Shown in pieces: positions 24,801-32,691 of a stretch of DNA of 64,000 nt; the stretch's first letter is position 1, and the number at the start of each line of letters is the position of its first letter. Under the pieces are notes generated by a model that saw nothing but the letters and a program-made list of their open reading frames with translations, was not told the origin of the DNA and did not search any database. The stretch comes from Bog-159 sp963843255 (GTDB taxonomy: Bacteria; Acidobacteriota; Terriglobia; Bryobacterales; Bryobacteraceae). The position numbers and the translations under genes were made by a program. Where the stretch lies: positions 496,001 to 560,000 of the forward strand of contig CAWJJQ010000005.1 of NCBI GenBank assembly GCA_963843255.1, given 5' to 3'.

Positions 24801-26447
24801 AGCTATCAGATCGGCGCCTCTCTGCCGGCCGCTCAAACGCTGGCGCTAACTTCTAGTGGCGCCCCCTTGAGTTTTAGCGCCGCCACCGCCGTGCAAACCC
24901 CGTCCGGAGGAGCGTGGCTCTCCGTGAACCCGGCGGCTGGCACCACCCCGGCCAGCCTGAGTGTCTCAGTGAATCCCGCCGGGCTTCCGGCCGGCACTTA
25001 TAACGCCACCATTACGCTGGCCGCCGCCGGCACGTCCAACTTTCCGCTGACCGTGGCGGTAACTTTCACCGTAACTGCGCCGCAGGCACTCTCCGCCCTG
25101 CCCAACGCATTTATATTCACCTATCAGACCGGCGCAGCCAACCCCGCGGCGCAATCGCTCGCTCTGACCAGCGGCGGCGTCGCGTTGAGTTTCACCGCCT
25201 CCGCCGCCGTGCAAACGCCCGCTAACAGCAATTGGCTGCTGGTGAGCCCCGGCACTGGAACTACGCCCACAAGTTTGAGCGTCTCGGTAAATCCCGCGGG
25301 ACTGCCGGATGGCACCTATACCGGAACAGTCACCATTAACACCGTGCCGCCAAGCACCGCACTGACGGTTCCGGTCACCTTGACCGTAACGACTCCGTCC
25401 ACTTTGTCGGCCACACCAGCGGCCCTCTCGTTTACCGTCCAGGCTGACACCGCCAGCCGTCCTGCCGGCCAGCAAATAGCGTTAGCGGCCAGCGCGGGCG
25501 CGTTGAGCTTCTCCGCAGCGGCCGCCGTGCAGACTCCGGCCGGCGGCACGTGGCTCTCTGTAACTCCCGCCACCGGAACTACTCCCGGTAATCTCACGGT
25601 CTCCGTCGTGCCCGGCTCGCTCGCGACCGGCATCTACAACGGCTCCATCACGATCAGCGCGCCGGGCGCGACCGCTACAACGCTGACCGTTCCGGTGACT
25701 CTGACCGTGATCCCGGCGATCCAGCTAACGCCCAGCATCACGCAAATCACGGCAACTACCAGCCAGCCGACTGTGACGGTAACTTTGAATACTCCCAGCC
25801 CCAACGATCTCACTGCGACGCTCGAGATCTCCTTTACAGGTAATGCCGCCGGTCTCCCGGATAATTATATTGATCCCGGTCTCCAGTTCGGCCAGGGTGG
25901 CCTCACCGCGACGCTCACCATCCCCGCGGGCAGCACCAGTGCGTCGCTCCCCGCCGGTGACGCGATCTCCATCGGCAGCGTGGCCGGGAACATCACCGTT
26001 ACCCTGACTTCTTTGACCGAGACTGTAAATGGTCAAGAGCAGTCGCTCGCCCTACCGGCTCCCAATCCGAACGCCACCATCACCATCCCGCCGCTCGCGC
26101 CCGTGATCACCTCCGTGCGCATCATCAACGTGGCTTCGAGCGGCTTCGTGGTGGATATCGTGGCTAGTTCCACCTCGCGCGATCTGCAGGGCGCCAGCTT
26201 CACCTTCACCCCCGCCACCGGAGCGACCTTGAATGGCACGACCTTCTCTTATAGCGGATCGGGGAATGCCCTAAGTTCGCAGGCGCTCATCTGGTTTGGG
26301 GCAACGGGACCGGGGCTGGCTTCGGGAGGCGCATTCGAAATGCAAGTCCCCTTCACCTTCCAGGGCAGCACCAGCGCCATAGGCTCTGTTTCGGTAACGC
26401 TAACGAACTCGGTAGGCGCCTCTACCGCGGTGACGGGAACGATGTAG
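21861..26447 (+). CDS. Giant exported protein with eleven BACON-like repeats
   Basis: The product has 1528 residues with a signal peptide (MTSPRLLAALSLAFALSPAAFA). After an IPT/TIG-like first domain (about residues 23-120), eleven consecutive units of roughly 100-105 residues follow to about residue 1285. Each has the pattern PASLSFxYQIG, then VQTPxGGxWLSVxPxSGTTP, VSVNPxGLxAGTYTG and a closing PVTFTV. This is the BACON-type beta-sandwich, usually linked to carbohydrate or mucin binding or to spacing. The C-terminal 240 residues are different, with a cohesin-like appearance (VDIVASSTSRDLQGASFTFTP). There is no sorting motif or membrane anchor. The gene is coupled to the upstream propeller gene and is convergent with a TPR gene. 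It is probably a secreted or surface adhesin or stalk. Confidence 0.85.
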   Translation: MTSPRLLAALSLAFALSPAAFAEPAFTITSLSPDTAVIGGPSFILTVTGSNMSDCPSGPCSFVNWSAPASNTISFPATINSAGTQATATISSKLLNSVETVNISVTASTGSSNTLPFTVTQPVLTSVPSSLTFVYQIGLNPPGSQQLTITSNGAQQGLGISTIVNTPGGGTWLSTTTAQAATPATFGVSVNPLGLAPGTYTGDVIIGCGSASNCPLSIPVTFVINPQPALSVAPASLSFTYQIGSSAPASQLLALSTNAAQVSFTATASVQSPSNGTWLSVSPGSGTTPANLTVSVNPASVPAGTYSGTIVINGTGASNNPVSVPVTFTVNPQPTVVVKPSSLSFSYQIGFPQPLPQVVAVVSNNAPVNFTVAAQVQTPVGGEWLNVNLASGTTPANLSVSVLPTGLAAGSYSGSIVISAPTATNSSITIPVAFTVVAQPVLSAQPASLSFAYQIGSTSPAAQPLVISSSNTQLNFTAAASVQTPAGAAWLSVTPNNSTTPGTLSVSVNPTTLPPGTYTGTIVITCGVAANSPLSIPVTFTVTAQPALTATPASLSFTFQIGSAPPSSQPLVIGTTGAAVNFGAVASVQTPASGTWLAVTPPSGSTPGNLTVSVNPAGLAAGTYTGTITVTCQAASNSPLKVPVTFTVVAQPTLSVNPAALSFTYRIGSTTPPSQALAVTSSAGGSNFTVAATVQTPAGGAWLSASLSSQFSAGNVAVSVNPTGLPVGTYSGTVTITGNASNSPLAVPVTFSVTPQPVLQITPASLAFSYQIGSNSPQAQPLTIASTNAAVNFGAVAVLQTPSGGTWLSVSPASGNTPQTISVAVNPGGLKAGVYTGSIIITAQGASNSPSTIAVTFTVSAQPALYSAPASLAFSYQIGATVPSARALNIASSSAALNFTAAAAVQTPNGGTWLSLTPASGTTPAGLRVSVNPVGLAAGTYTGSVIVTASEASNNPLTVQVTLTVSSAPVLNATPASLAFSYQIGASLPAAQTLALTSSGAPLSFSAATAVQTPSGGAWLSVNPAAGTTPASLSVSVNPAGLPAGTYNATITLAAAGTSNFPLTVAVTFTVTAPQALSALPNAFIFTYQTGAANPAAQSLALTSGGVALSFTASAAVQTPANSNWLLVSPGTGTTPTSLSVSVNPAGLPDGTYTGTVTINTVPPSTALTVPVTLTVTTPSTLSATPAALSFTVQADTASRPAGQQIALAASAGALSFSAAAAVQTPAGGTWLSVTPATGTTPGNLTVSVVPGSLATGIYNGSITISAPGATATTLTVPVTLTVIPAIQLTPSITQITATTSQPTVTVTLNTPSPNDLTATLEISFTGNAAGLPDNYIDPGLQFGQGGLTATLTIPAGSTSASLPAGDAISIGSVAGNITVTLTSLTETVNGQEQSLALPAPNPNATITIPPLAPVITSVRIINVASSGFVVDIVASSTSRDLQGASFTFTPATGATLNGTTFSYSGSGNALSSQALIWFGATGPGLASGGAFEMQVPFTFQGSTSAIGSVSVTLTNSVGASTAVTGTM

Positions 26448-26472
26448 GAAGTGAGGCAGGGGCTCTACTTCC
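26447..26472. terminator. Possible bidirectional terminator hairpin
   Basis: GGAAGT (26447-26452) can pair with ACTTCC (26467-26472) around a 14-nt loop, in the 17-nt gap between two convergent stop codons. There is no T-run, so this is weak. Confidence 0.3.
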
Positions 26473-27130
26473 ACTTACTCAAAAGCGCCTTAGCTTCCGG
26501 ATACCTAACCTGGGCATATTGAAGCTTGCTTTTAGCCTCATCCGTCCACTTGCCCTGATCGATCAAAACCGCCCCGAGCAAATAATTGGCCTTGAACGAA
26601 TAGCTGTGCAGCTTCATAGCCTCGCGCAACACGGTCTCCGCCGCTGCGTATTGCCGCCGCGCGCAAAGCAGCGTCGCCAGATTGGTAAATGCCAGAACGT
26701 GCTTTGGGTCCGCCTCCATCATACGCCGCAGAGTCTGTGCCGCTTCATCCGCATGACCTGCAGCTTCCAGTTCCAGCGCCAGGTTATTCCAGGCCTCGTA
26801 ATACAGCGGATCCAGGTTAACCGCCTGACGATACCCTTCCGCCGCCTCTTCGTGCTGCTTCTTCTTCGCCAGGCGCTCCGCCCTTTCAGCCACTTTACGT
26901 GCCGCCCGCGCCGGTTCGTGCCTGGGAACCGATTGCGCCGCCACCGTAGGATCGTCACCTTCTTCGAACGACAGAGACCGCAGCAGGGTTTCCGGCCTCA
27001 CCGTAGGCGTGGCCATTTCGTGCAGTGCATTGAGCTCCCTGGTGGTCTCGGTGTTGATGCCGGCACTCTGCGCAAATGCCGCCGTGCCCGGCAGAAGAAC
27101 TACAAGAATGACTGGTAGGCAGGCCCGCAT
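26465..27130 (-). CDS. Exported TPR protein
   Basis: The product has 221 residues with a signal peptide (MRACLPVILVVLLPGTAAFAQ). A linker of about 60 residues is followed by a basic helix (RAARKVAERAERLAKKKQHEEAAEGY) and three or four tetratricopeptide repeats, for example PLYYEAWNNLALELEAAGHA and HVLAFTNLATLLCARRQYAA. TPRs bind partner proteins and no catalytic function is indicated. It sits 15 nt downstream of a larger TPR gene on the same strand, so the two are likely co-transcribed. The partners are unknown. Confidence 0.75.
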   Translation of the reverse strand: MRACLPVILVVLLPGTAAFAQSAGINTETTRELNALHEMATPTVRPETLLRSLSFEEGDDPTVAAQSVPRHEPARAARKVAERAERLAKKKQHEEAAEGYRQAVNLDPLYYEAWNNLALELEAAGHADEAAQTLRRMMEADPKHVLAFTNLATLLCARRQYAAAETVLREAMKLHSYSFKANYLLGAVLIDQGKWTDEAKSKLQYAQVRYPEAKALLSKWK

Positions 27131-27145
27131 GGAACCGCTCTCGCC

Positions 27146-28372
27146 CTATTTTACTCCGTCCTTCTTCTGCAGCATGCGGCCCAGCTCGGCTTCTTTGGTT
27201 TGCTTCACGTGCTCCCCTTTGGCAAACGCCTCTTTGCTGCCTTCCAGATCGCCTTTCAGCCGAAGCAACTGACCCAGCGTGTTGTATGGTCCCGGATCGG
27301 CGGGGTTCAGCTTGATCGCAGTGCGCAGCGCGGCTTCCGCCCCTTCGCGATCGCCTTTTTGCTTCAGCGCCGTTCCCATCATGAAGTAAGCCTCCGCGTA
27401 ATCCGGCCGCAGCGCGATCGCCGCCCGCATCTCTTTGGCTGCATCTTCGAACGAGCCTGTCTGCCAGTAGGCGATACCCAGCGTATAGTGCGCCTCCGCC
27501 ATACTGGGATCGAGCTCCAGCGCCCGCTGCAGTTCCACCCGGGCTGCCTCGATGTCGTCTTTGTTTTTCAGTGCTACGCCCAAATCGTAATGCGCGCTGG
27601 CCAGGTCCGGATCGCGGCGGATCGCCTCGCGCAATTGTTCCACGGCTTTGTCCTGGTCGCCCTTCTGTATGTATGCAAATGCGATGTTGACTCGCGCCAT
27701 GTTGTACGACGGATCCGTTTGCAGAATCTTTTCGAATTGTGCGATCCCCTCGTCGGCGCGTCGCGTGTAAACCAGCGTGGTTCCGAGGTTGTTCCGGGCG
27801 TCGATATCGTTAGGATTTAGACCCACGGAGCGCTGGTACGCCTCCACCGCCGCCGCCAGGTCGCCGGTCTTCTGCAACGCCATGCCGAGCGAGTTCCATG
27901 CGTCCGCGTGATTGGCGTCTACCGCGACGGCCGCCTGTAAATGTGGCAGCGCCGCCGCATAGTCGCCTTGCGACTTCAGCACTTCTCCGAATTTAAGTTG
28001 ATATTCGAAATTGCCCGGCTCCAGCGCCGCGGCGCTTTGCAGATGCGGAACGCTGTGCTCCTGATCCTGCGCCAGCCAGTACGCAGCCCCCAGGTGATAC
28101 TGCGCCACTGCCAGTTTGGGATCCAGATCGATGGCTCGCTGAAAGTTTTGAATGGCTTCGTCCCGCCGCCCCAATACCGCCAGCAGAAATCCGACCTGGT
28201 CTTCCAGTTGCGCCGATTTCGGATCGAGCGCTGCCGCCTGCTGATAGACCGCCAAAGCCCCGGCGGCATCTCCCTGCGCCTTCAGCGCCGCGCCGCGGGC
28301 CTCGAGATCTTGCACCGTGTCGGCGCCGCAGATGACCGCGCAAACAACCAACCCTAAAGCGAATACCCGCAC
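27146..28372 (-). CDS. Exported TPR-repeat protein (about ten repeats)
   Basis: The product has 408 residues starting at GTG (MRVFALGLVVCAVICGAD signal). The whole mature part is a run of about ten TPRs with the canonical spacing of 34 residues, such as NADAWNSLGMALQKTGDLAA (reading HADAWNSLGMALQKTGD), PNDIDARNNLGTTLVYTRRA and PSMAEAHYTLGIAYWQTGSF. It ends with a charged tail, KEAELGRMLQKKDGVK. The cap and repeat register are regular, with no decay. It is probably a periplasmic protein-protein scaffold paired with the next TPR gene. Its promoter must lie in the 72-nt gap to the divergent tannase gene, which also contains a degenerate double-hairpin repeat. Confidence 0.78.
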   Translation of the reverse strand: MRVFALGLVVCAVICGADTVQDLEARGAALKAQGDAAGALAVYQQAAALDPKSAQLEDQVGFLLAVLGRRDEAIQNFQRAIDLDPKLAVAQYHLGAAYWLAQDQEHSVPHLQSAAALEPGNFEYQLKFGEVLKSQGDYAAALPHLQAAVAVDANHADAWNSLGMALQKTGDLAAAVEAYQRSVGLNPNDIDARNNLGTTLVYTRRADEGIAQFEKILQTDPSYNMARVNIAFAYIQKGDQDKAVEQLREAIRRDPDLASAHYDLGVALKNKDDIEAARVELQRALELDPSMAEAHYTLGIAYWQTGSFEDAAKEMRAAIALRPDYAEAYFMMGTALKQKGDREGAEAALRTAIKLNPADPGPYNTLGQLLRLKGDLEGSKEAFAKGEHVKQTKEAELGRMLQKKDGVK

Positions 28373-28386
28373 TTCGCTTAATTATA

Positions 28387-28427
28387 GTGGGGCGGGCCGG
28401 AGGTCTGCGCGGGCCGTGGCTCGCCCC
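28387..28427 (+). repeat. Degenerate copy of the double-hairpin intergenic repeat
   Basis: The first half, GTGGGGCGGGCC and GGTCTGCG, aligns with the element at 12700-12743 (GTGGGGCAGGCC, GGCCTGCG) with a few changes. The second hairpin is largely lost. It lies between divergent TPR and tannase genes. Confidence 0.35.
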
Positions 28428-28444
28428 GGTGGTATCATCCCAAA

Positions 28445-30016
28445 ATGCGTACTCTCATCGCTTGCACTTTCCTCGCGGCGCTCCCCGCCTTCGCCGCCAC
28501 CTGCGAGAGCCTTGCCTCTACCTCTCTCCCCGATACCACCATCACTATCACCCAATCCGTCCCTACCGGATCCTTCACGCCGCCCTACGGCAGCCCCATC
28601 GACAAACTTCCCGCCTTCTGCCGCGTGGCCGGCGTCATCAAGCCCTCCAGCGATTCCTACATCCGTTTCGAAGCCTGGCTGCCGGTCTCGGGCTGGAATG
28701 GCAAATTCCTCGGCGTGGGTAACGGCGGGTTCGCCGGCGCCATCGGCTTCTCTTCCATGGGCGCCAATCTAAAACGCGGCTACTCTACCGCCGGTACCGA
28801 CACCGGCCACGAAGCCGACGGCGAAGATGCCAGTTGGGCGTACCACCATCCGCAAAAGGTGATCGATTTCGGATACCGCGGTCTGCACCTGAGCATGGCC
28901 AATGCCAAAAGTCTAATTCAGGCGTTCTATGCCGAGCCCGCCCGCCATTCGTATTTCGATAGCTGCTCCGACGGCGGCCGTGAAGCTCTCATGGAAGCCC
29001 AGCGCTTCCCCGCGGATTTCGATGGCATCCTGGCCGGCGCGCCCGCTAATTTCTGGACGCACATGCTGGCCGCCGGCGTGGATATCAGTCAAGCCATCTA
29101 TACCGACCCCGCGGGCTACATACCGAGTATCAAGTTTCCAGCCATCGCGGCCGCAGTGGTCGCAGCCTGCGACGCGCAGGACGGTGTCCAGGATGGCATC
29201 ATCAACGATCCGTCTCGCTGTCACTTCGATCCATCCACGCTTCTCTGCAAAGACCTCGATACGCGCACCTGTCTCACCGCCTCCCAGGTCGCATCTCTCA
29301 AGAAGTTATACGCCGGCGGAAAAAACAGCCAGGGCGCTACTATCTTCCCCGGTTATGCGCCCGGCGCCGAAGACGGGCGCGGCGGCTGGGTCCCGTGGCT
29401 CATCGGCAATGGACCCGGCGGCAGCAGCAGCTCCGTTTATATGGAGAATTACTTCCGCTACATGGTTTTTGAGGATCCGACATGGAACCCACTTACTGCC
29501 AAAGTGGATACTGTTCTCCAGACCGCCGACGAAAAAACAGCCCGCGCCCTGAATGCCACCGAAACCGACTTACACTCTTTCCAGTCTCGCGGCGGCAAAC
29601 TCATCCTCTATCATGGCTGGAACGATCCGGCCATCGCACCCGCCAACACCATCAATTATTACAACGGAGTGCTCCACGCCATGGGCGCGCAGGCCGCCGG
29701 GAAGTTTGTGCGTCTGTACATGGTACCCGGCATGCAACATTGCTTCGGCGGCCCGGGACCCAGTTCCTTCGGCCAGCTTGGCACCACCACCACAAATGGT
29801 CCGGAACATGGCATGTACGACGCCCTCGAACACTGGGTCGAAAAAGGCGAGGCACCAGGCGTTATTGTCACCACTAAGTACATCGAAGACGACCCCGCCA
29901 AAGGACCTAAGATGACTCGCCCTTTGTGCGCTTACCCACAGATTGCCGTTTATAAGGGCAGCGGCGATACCAACGATTCCGCAAACTTCGACTGTCAGAC
30001 CGTAGCCGGGAATTAA
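28445..30016 (+). CDS. Tannase / feruloyl esterase family, secreted
   Basis: The product has 523 residues with a signal peptide (MRTLIACTFLAALPAFAATC). This alpha/beta hydrolase family cleaves ester bonds of hydroxycinnamates or gallate from plant material. The nucleophile region is Cys174-Ser175 in FDSCSDGGREALMEAQRFP, and the histidine lies in VPGMQHCFGG. The paired cysteines next to Ser and His give the CS-D-HC motif that ties the active site by a disulfide. Further family marks are GNGGFAG and the calcium-binding lid region with many cysteines (CDAQDGVQDGIINDPSRC). The signal implies action outside the cytoplasm, consistent with a soil organism. The preferred substrate is not readable. 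Confidence 0.9.
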   Translation: MRTLIACTFLAALPAFAATCESLASTSLPDTTITITQSVPTGSFTPPYGSPIDKLPAFCRVAGVIKPSSDSYIRFEAWLPVSGWNGKFLGVGNGGFAGAIGFSSMGANLKRGYSTAGTDTGHEADGEDASWAYHHPQKVIDFGYRGLHLSMANAKSLIQAFYAEPARHSYFDSCSDGGREALMEAQRFPADFDGILAGAPANFWTHMLAAGVDISQAIYTDPAGYIPSIKFPAIAAAVVAACDAQDGVQDGIINDPSRCHFDPSTLLCKDLDTRTCLTASQVASLKKLYAGGKNSQGATIFPGYAPGAEDGRGGWVPWLIGNGPGGSSSSVYMENYFRYMVFEDPTWNPLTAKVDTVLQTADEKTARALNATETDLHSFQSRGGKLILYHGWNDPAIAPANTINYYNGVLHAMGAQAAGKFVRLYMVPGMQHCFGGPGPSSFGQLGTTTTNGPEHGMYDALEHWVEKGEAPGVIVTTKYIEDDPAKGPKMTRPLCAYPQIAVYKGSGDTNDSANFDCQTVAGN

Positions 30017-30087
30017 AGTTAGTTTATCCGTCCCCTCATCTGGAACTCGCGTTGCTATACTCACGTCTGAGGAGCACAGAGGCTACC

Positions 30088-32301
30088 ATGATGGCTACCA
30101 GGAAATCCCCGAGATCTCTCCGGTTTTTCTTACTAACTTCAGTGTTTCCCGCCCTGTTCGTGTCGGCGGCTCACGCCCAGGACCCGCCCATGCGCGTGGC
30201 GAATTTGAACTACATTAACAACAACGTCTCCATGCAGCCTGCCGGCTCCGACGAATGGTCGCCCGCGGTCGTGAACCGTCCGTTCACCACCGGTGACTAC
30301 CTGTGGGCCGACGCTGATTCCAGTGCCGAGCTGCATTTGAATAACGGCATCATCCGGTTGGCGCCGCAATCCAGCTTGGGCTTTCTCAACCTCGATGACC
30401 GTTTCGCGCAGCTCCGCTTTTCACAAGGCGAGCTGGTGCTCATCGTGTGGCGCCTCGGGGACAACGAAAGCTTCGAGGTGGATACTCCCAACGCCGCCAT
30501 CACCATCCTGCGCGAGGGTGAGTACCGGTTCAATGCCGATCCCGACTCGGCAACCACCTGGACCATGGTGCGGCGCGGGGAAGCCGAAGTCACCGGCGGA
30601 GGCCAGGCCTTCACACTCCGGCCCGGCAATAGCGCCCAGCTAATCGGAACCGATCAACTCTCTTATAACGTGCAGTACGCGCCCGATCCCGACTGGTTCG
30701 AAAGATGGTCCACCGCGCGCGATGCCGATTTCGCCCGCGCGGAGTCCGCGCACTATCTCCCGCCCGACGTTATCGGTTACGAGGAACTGGAGCACCACGG
30801 CCATTGGCGCGACACCCCAGGGTACGGCTCTGTCTGGTATCCGACCGTGGACGCTTCGTGGGCCCCGTATCACGACGGCCACTGGGCGTGGGTCGAACCA
30901 TGGGGCTGGACCTGGGTCGATGATGCCCCCTGGGGCTTCGCCCCCAGCCACTATGGCCGCTGGGCCTATGTCAGTGGAGGGTGGGGATGGGTTCCCGGAC
31001 CTATGATCATTTCCGGTGGTGGCGCGCCCGCCATGCGTCCGATGTACGCGCCGGCCCTGGTCGCATTCATTGGCGGCGGCAGTTTCGGCGCTTCTATCTC
31101 TGCCGGCGGTCCGGCGATTGGATGGGTACCTCTTGGTCCCGGCGAGGTTTATGCGCCCGCCTATCAGGTCAGCCAGAATTATTTTCGTACCGTGAATGTA
31201 TCCAGTACGACTGTCGTCAACACCGTGAACATCACGAATGTGTATAACAACGTGTACGTGAATAAGACGGTCACCAATGTCACGGTGAACCAGCATTTCG
31301 CGAATATGGCGGCGCCAAACGCAGTCAACGCCATGCCGCAGAATGCCTTCGCCAGCGGACGCCCCGTGAGGCAGGCTGGAGTGGTGGTGACGCGCAATCA
31401 AGTCGCGCAAGTGCAGCCCGCTTCGATGACTGTGGCGCCTGCCGTGGCGCCCGTGAAGCAGGCGCTCGCCCCGATGGCCGGCAGCCGGCCCGCCATGCGG
31501 CCGCCCGCCCGCGCCGTCAGTATGCCGGTTGTGGCCAAAGTCGCGCCGCCGCCGGCGCCTGTTCCATTCGCGGCCAAGCAGGCCGCCTTTCAGCAGAATC
31601 TGGGACGTCCCGTGAACATTCCGGTCATTCGCCAGGCCGCCGCGCCTCGAACCCCCGTGGCTTCGCCTGCCGTGAGAGTGGCGGCCCCGGCGCGCCAGGT
31701 GGTGCCGCAGGTACAACCGGTGAAGGCCGCCGCGCCGCCTAAGGCACCCGGTCCACCTCCGGGACAGACCAACTTCCGCCCGCCCGTGGAGCCCGCGCCT
31801 GCGGCTCAACCCGTAAACCGCGCGCCGGTCCAACCCACACCATCAGCGCAACCCGTGAACCGGCCGCCCCAGCCGGCGCCCACGCCGCAACCCGGGTACC
31901 GGCCACCAGTCCAGACGCCGCCGTCGAACCCGCGCCCGGCCGAGACCAACCCGCGCCCGGCCGAGACGAATCCACGGCCGGTGCAACCACCGCCGCAGGC
32001 GCCGCGCGCCACGCAGCCGCCGCCGCCGGCGCCCCGTGTTACGCAACCACCGCCCGAGTCGCCGCGCGCTACGCAACCGCCGCCGCAGGCGCCCCGAGCT
32101 ACGCAGCCACCGCCGCAGGCGCCACGAGCCACGCAACCACCGCCCGAGTCGCCGCGCGCTACGCAGCCACCGCCGCGGGCGCCACGAGCCACGCAGCCGC
32201 CGCCCACCCAACCCCAGCCGCGCGTACAGCCCGGCCAGGGCCAGAAGACCACTCAGCGGCCGCCTGAAAAGAAGAAGACCGACGAGAAAAAAGAACAATA
32301 A
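30088..32301 (+). CDS. Exported FecR/DUF6600-type protein with long proline-rich tail
   Basis: The product is about 737 residues from ATG 30088 (a second ATG is adjacent). Signal peptide: SLRFFLLTSVFPALFVSAAHAQ. Residues about 40-200 are FecR-like, with AELHLNNGIIRLAPQSSLGF and GEYRFNADPDSATTWTMVRRG. A tryptophan-rich segment follows (HGHWRDTPGYGSVWYPTV, DGHWAWVEPWGWTWVDD) of the DUF6600 kind. From about residue 400 the protein becomes Ala/Pro-rich. It ends in a run of 10-residue PRATQPPPxx units encoded by 30-bp near-repeats (about 31990-32210), then a lysine-rich end. The tail probably spans or binds the cell wall. The gene is followed by a perfect 9-bp hairpin. Confidence 0.8.
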   Translation: MMATRKSPRSLRFFLLTSVFPALFVSAAHAQDPPMRVANLNYINNNVSMQPAGSDEWSPAVVNRPFTTGDYLWADADSSAELHLNNGIIRLAPQSSLGFLNLDDRFAQLRFSQGELVLIVWRLGDNESFEVDTPNAAITILREGEYRFNADPDSATTWTMVRRGEAEVTGGGQAFTLRPGNSAQLIGTDQLSYNVQYAPDPDWFERWSTARDADFARAESAHYLPPDVIGYEELEHHGHWRDTPGYGSVWYPTVDASWAPYHDGHWAWVEPWGWTWVDDAPWGFAPSHYGRWAYVSGGWGWVPGPMIISGGGAPAMRPMYAPALVAFIGGGSFGASISAGGPAIGWVPLGPGEVYAPAYQVSQNYFRTVNVSSTTVVNTVNITNVYNNVYVNKTVTNVTVNQHFANMAAPNAVNAMPQNAFASGRPVRQAGVVVTRNQVAQVQPASMTVAPAVAPVKQALAPMAGSRPAMRPPARAVSMPVVAKVAPPPAPVPFAAKQAAFQQNLGRPVNIPVIRQAAAPRTPVASPAVRVAAPARQVVPQVQPVKAAAPPKAPGPPPGQTNFRPPVEPAPAAQPVNRAPVQPTPSAQPVNRPPQPAPTPQPGYRPPVQTPPSNPRPAETNPRPAETNPRPVQPPPQAPRATQPPPPAPRVTQPPPESPRATQPPPQAPRATQPPPQAPRATQPPPESPRATQPPPRAPRATQPPPTQPQPRVQPGQGQKTTQRPPEKKKTDEKKEQ
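31990..32210 (+). repeat. 30-bp coding near-repeats (PRATQPPPxx units)
   Basis: About seven imperfect 30-bp units encode PRATQPPPQA, PRATQPPPES and close variants inside the DUF6600 gene. Being a multiple of three, gain or loss of units leaves the frame intact. Confidence 0.7.
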
Positions 32302-32320
32302 CTCGAACTGCAACCAAACA

Positions 32321-32345
32321 CAGGCGCGCCCAAAAAGCGCGCCTG
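32321..32345 (+). terminator. Hairpin terminator after the DUF6600 gene
   Basis: CAGGCGCGC (32321-32329) pairs perfectly with GCGCGCCTG (32337-32345) around a 7-nt loop, 20 nt after the stop codon. There is no T-run, so it may be a factor-dependent terminator or a 3'-end stabiliser. Confidence 0.5.
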
Positions 32346-32453
32346 CGCACCACCCCATAACGCATTACCCATAACCATCAGCCAATAGCCGCTATTGCTA
32401 TCTTTAGATGTAATTGATAGCCGTCCACCTGCGGCATACCATGGGTTAACGTC

Positions 32454-32687
32454 ATGGATGAACTTCGCCATTATCTCGAGATGTTGCTCGAACATCGGTG
32501 CAAATCGAGCGGCGCGCCTTGCCCGGAATGCCTGGGACTCCAGCGGATTTACCAGTTCCTGCAGTCCGAGCTCTTCTCCACTGTGATTTACACCGAGACA
32601 CCGATGCAGCCGCGGCAATTGCCTGCACAGGAATCGCATGCGGTTAATCGCGCCGTCCGGGGCCCCCGTCCTTCGCAGGCCGCCTGA
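32454..32687 (+). CDS. Small hypothetical protein with CxxC
   Basis: The 77 residues begin MDELRHYLEMLLEHRCKSSG, then APCPECLGLQRIYQFLQSEL, with helical amphipathic character and a CPEC motif that could bind metal. It has no signal peptide and no family that I recognise. The amino-acid composition of the first 50 residues looks like a real protein. The last 20 (RGPRPSQAA) do not, and overlap nothing. It is convergent with the AlgH-like gene, 4 nt away. There is no strong ribosome site before the ATG. It could be spurious. Confidence 0.45.
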   Translation: MDELRHYLEMLLEHRCKSSGAPCPECLGLQRIYQFLQSELFSTVIYTETPMQPRQLPAQESHAVNRAVRGPRPSQAA

Positions 32688-32691
32688 TCGC

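Noticed and set aside
30640..31833. 397-codon open frame opposite the DUF6600 gene
   Set aside because: Arg/Gly/His-rich shadow of a proline-rich region.
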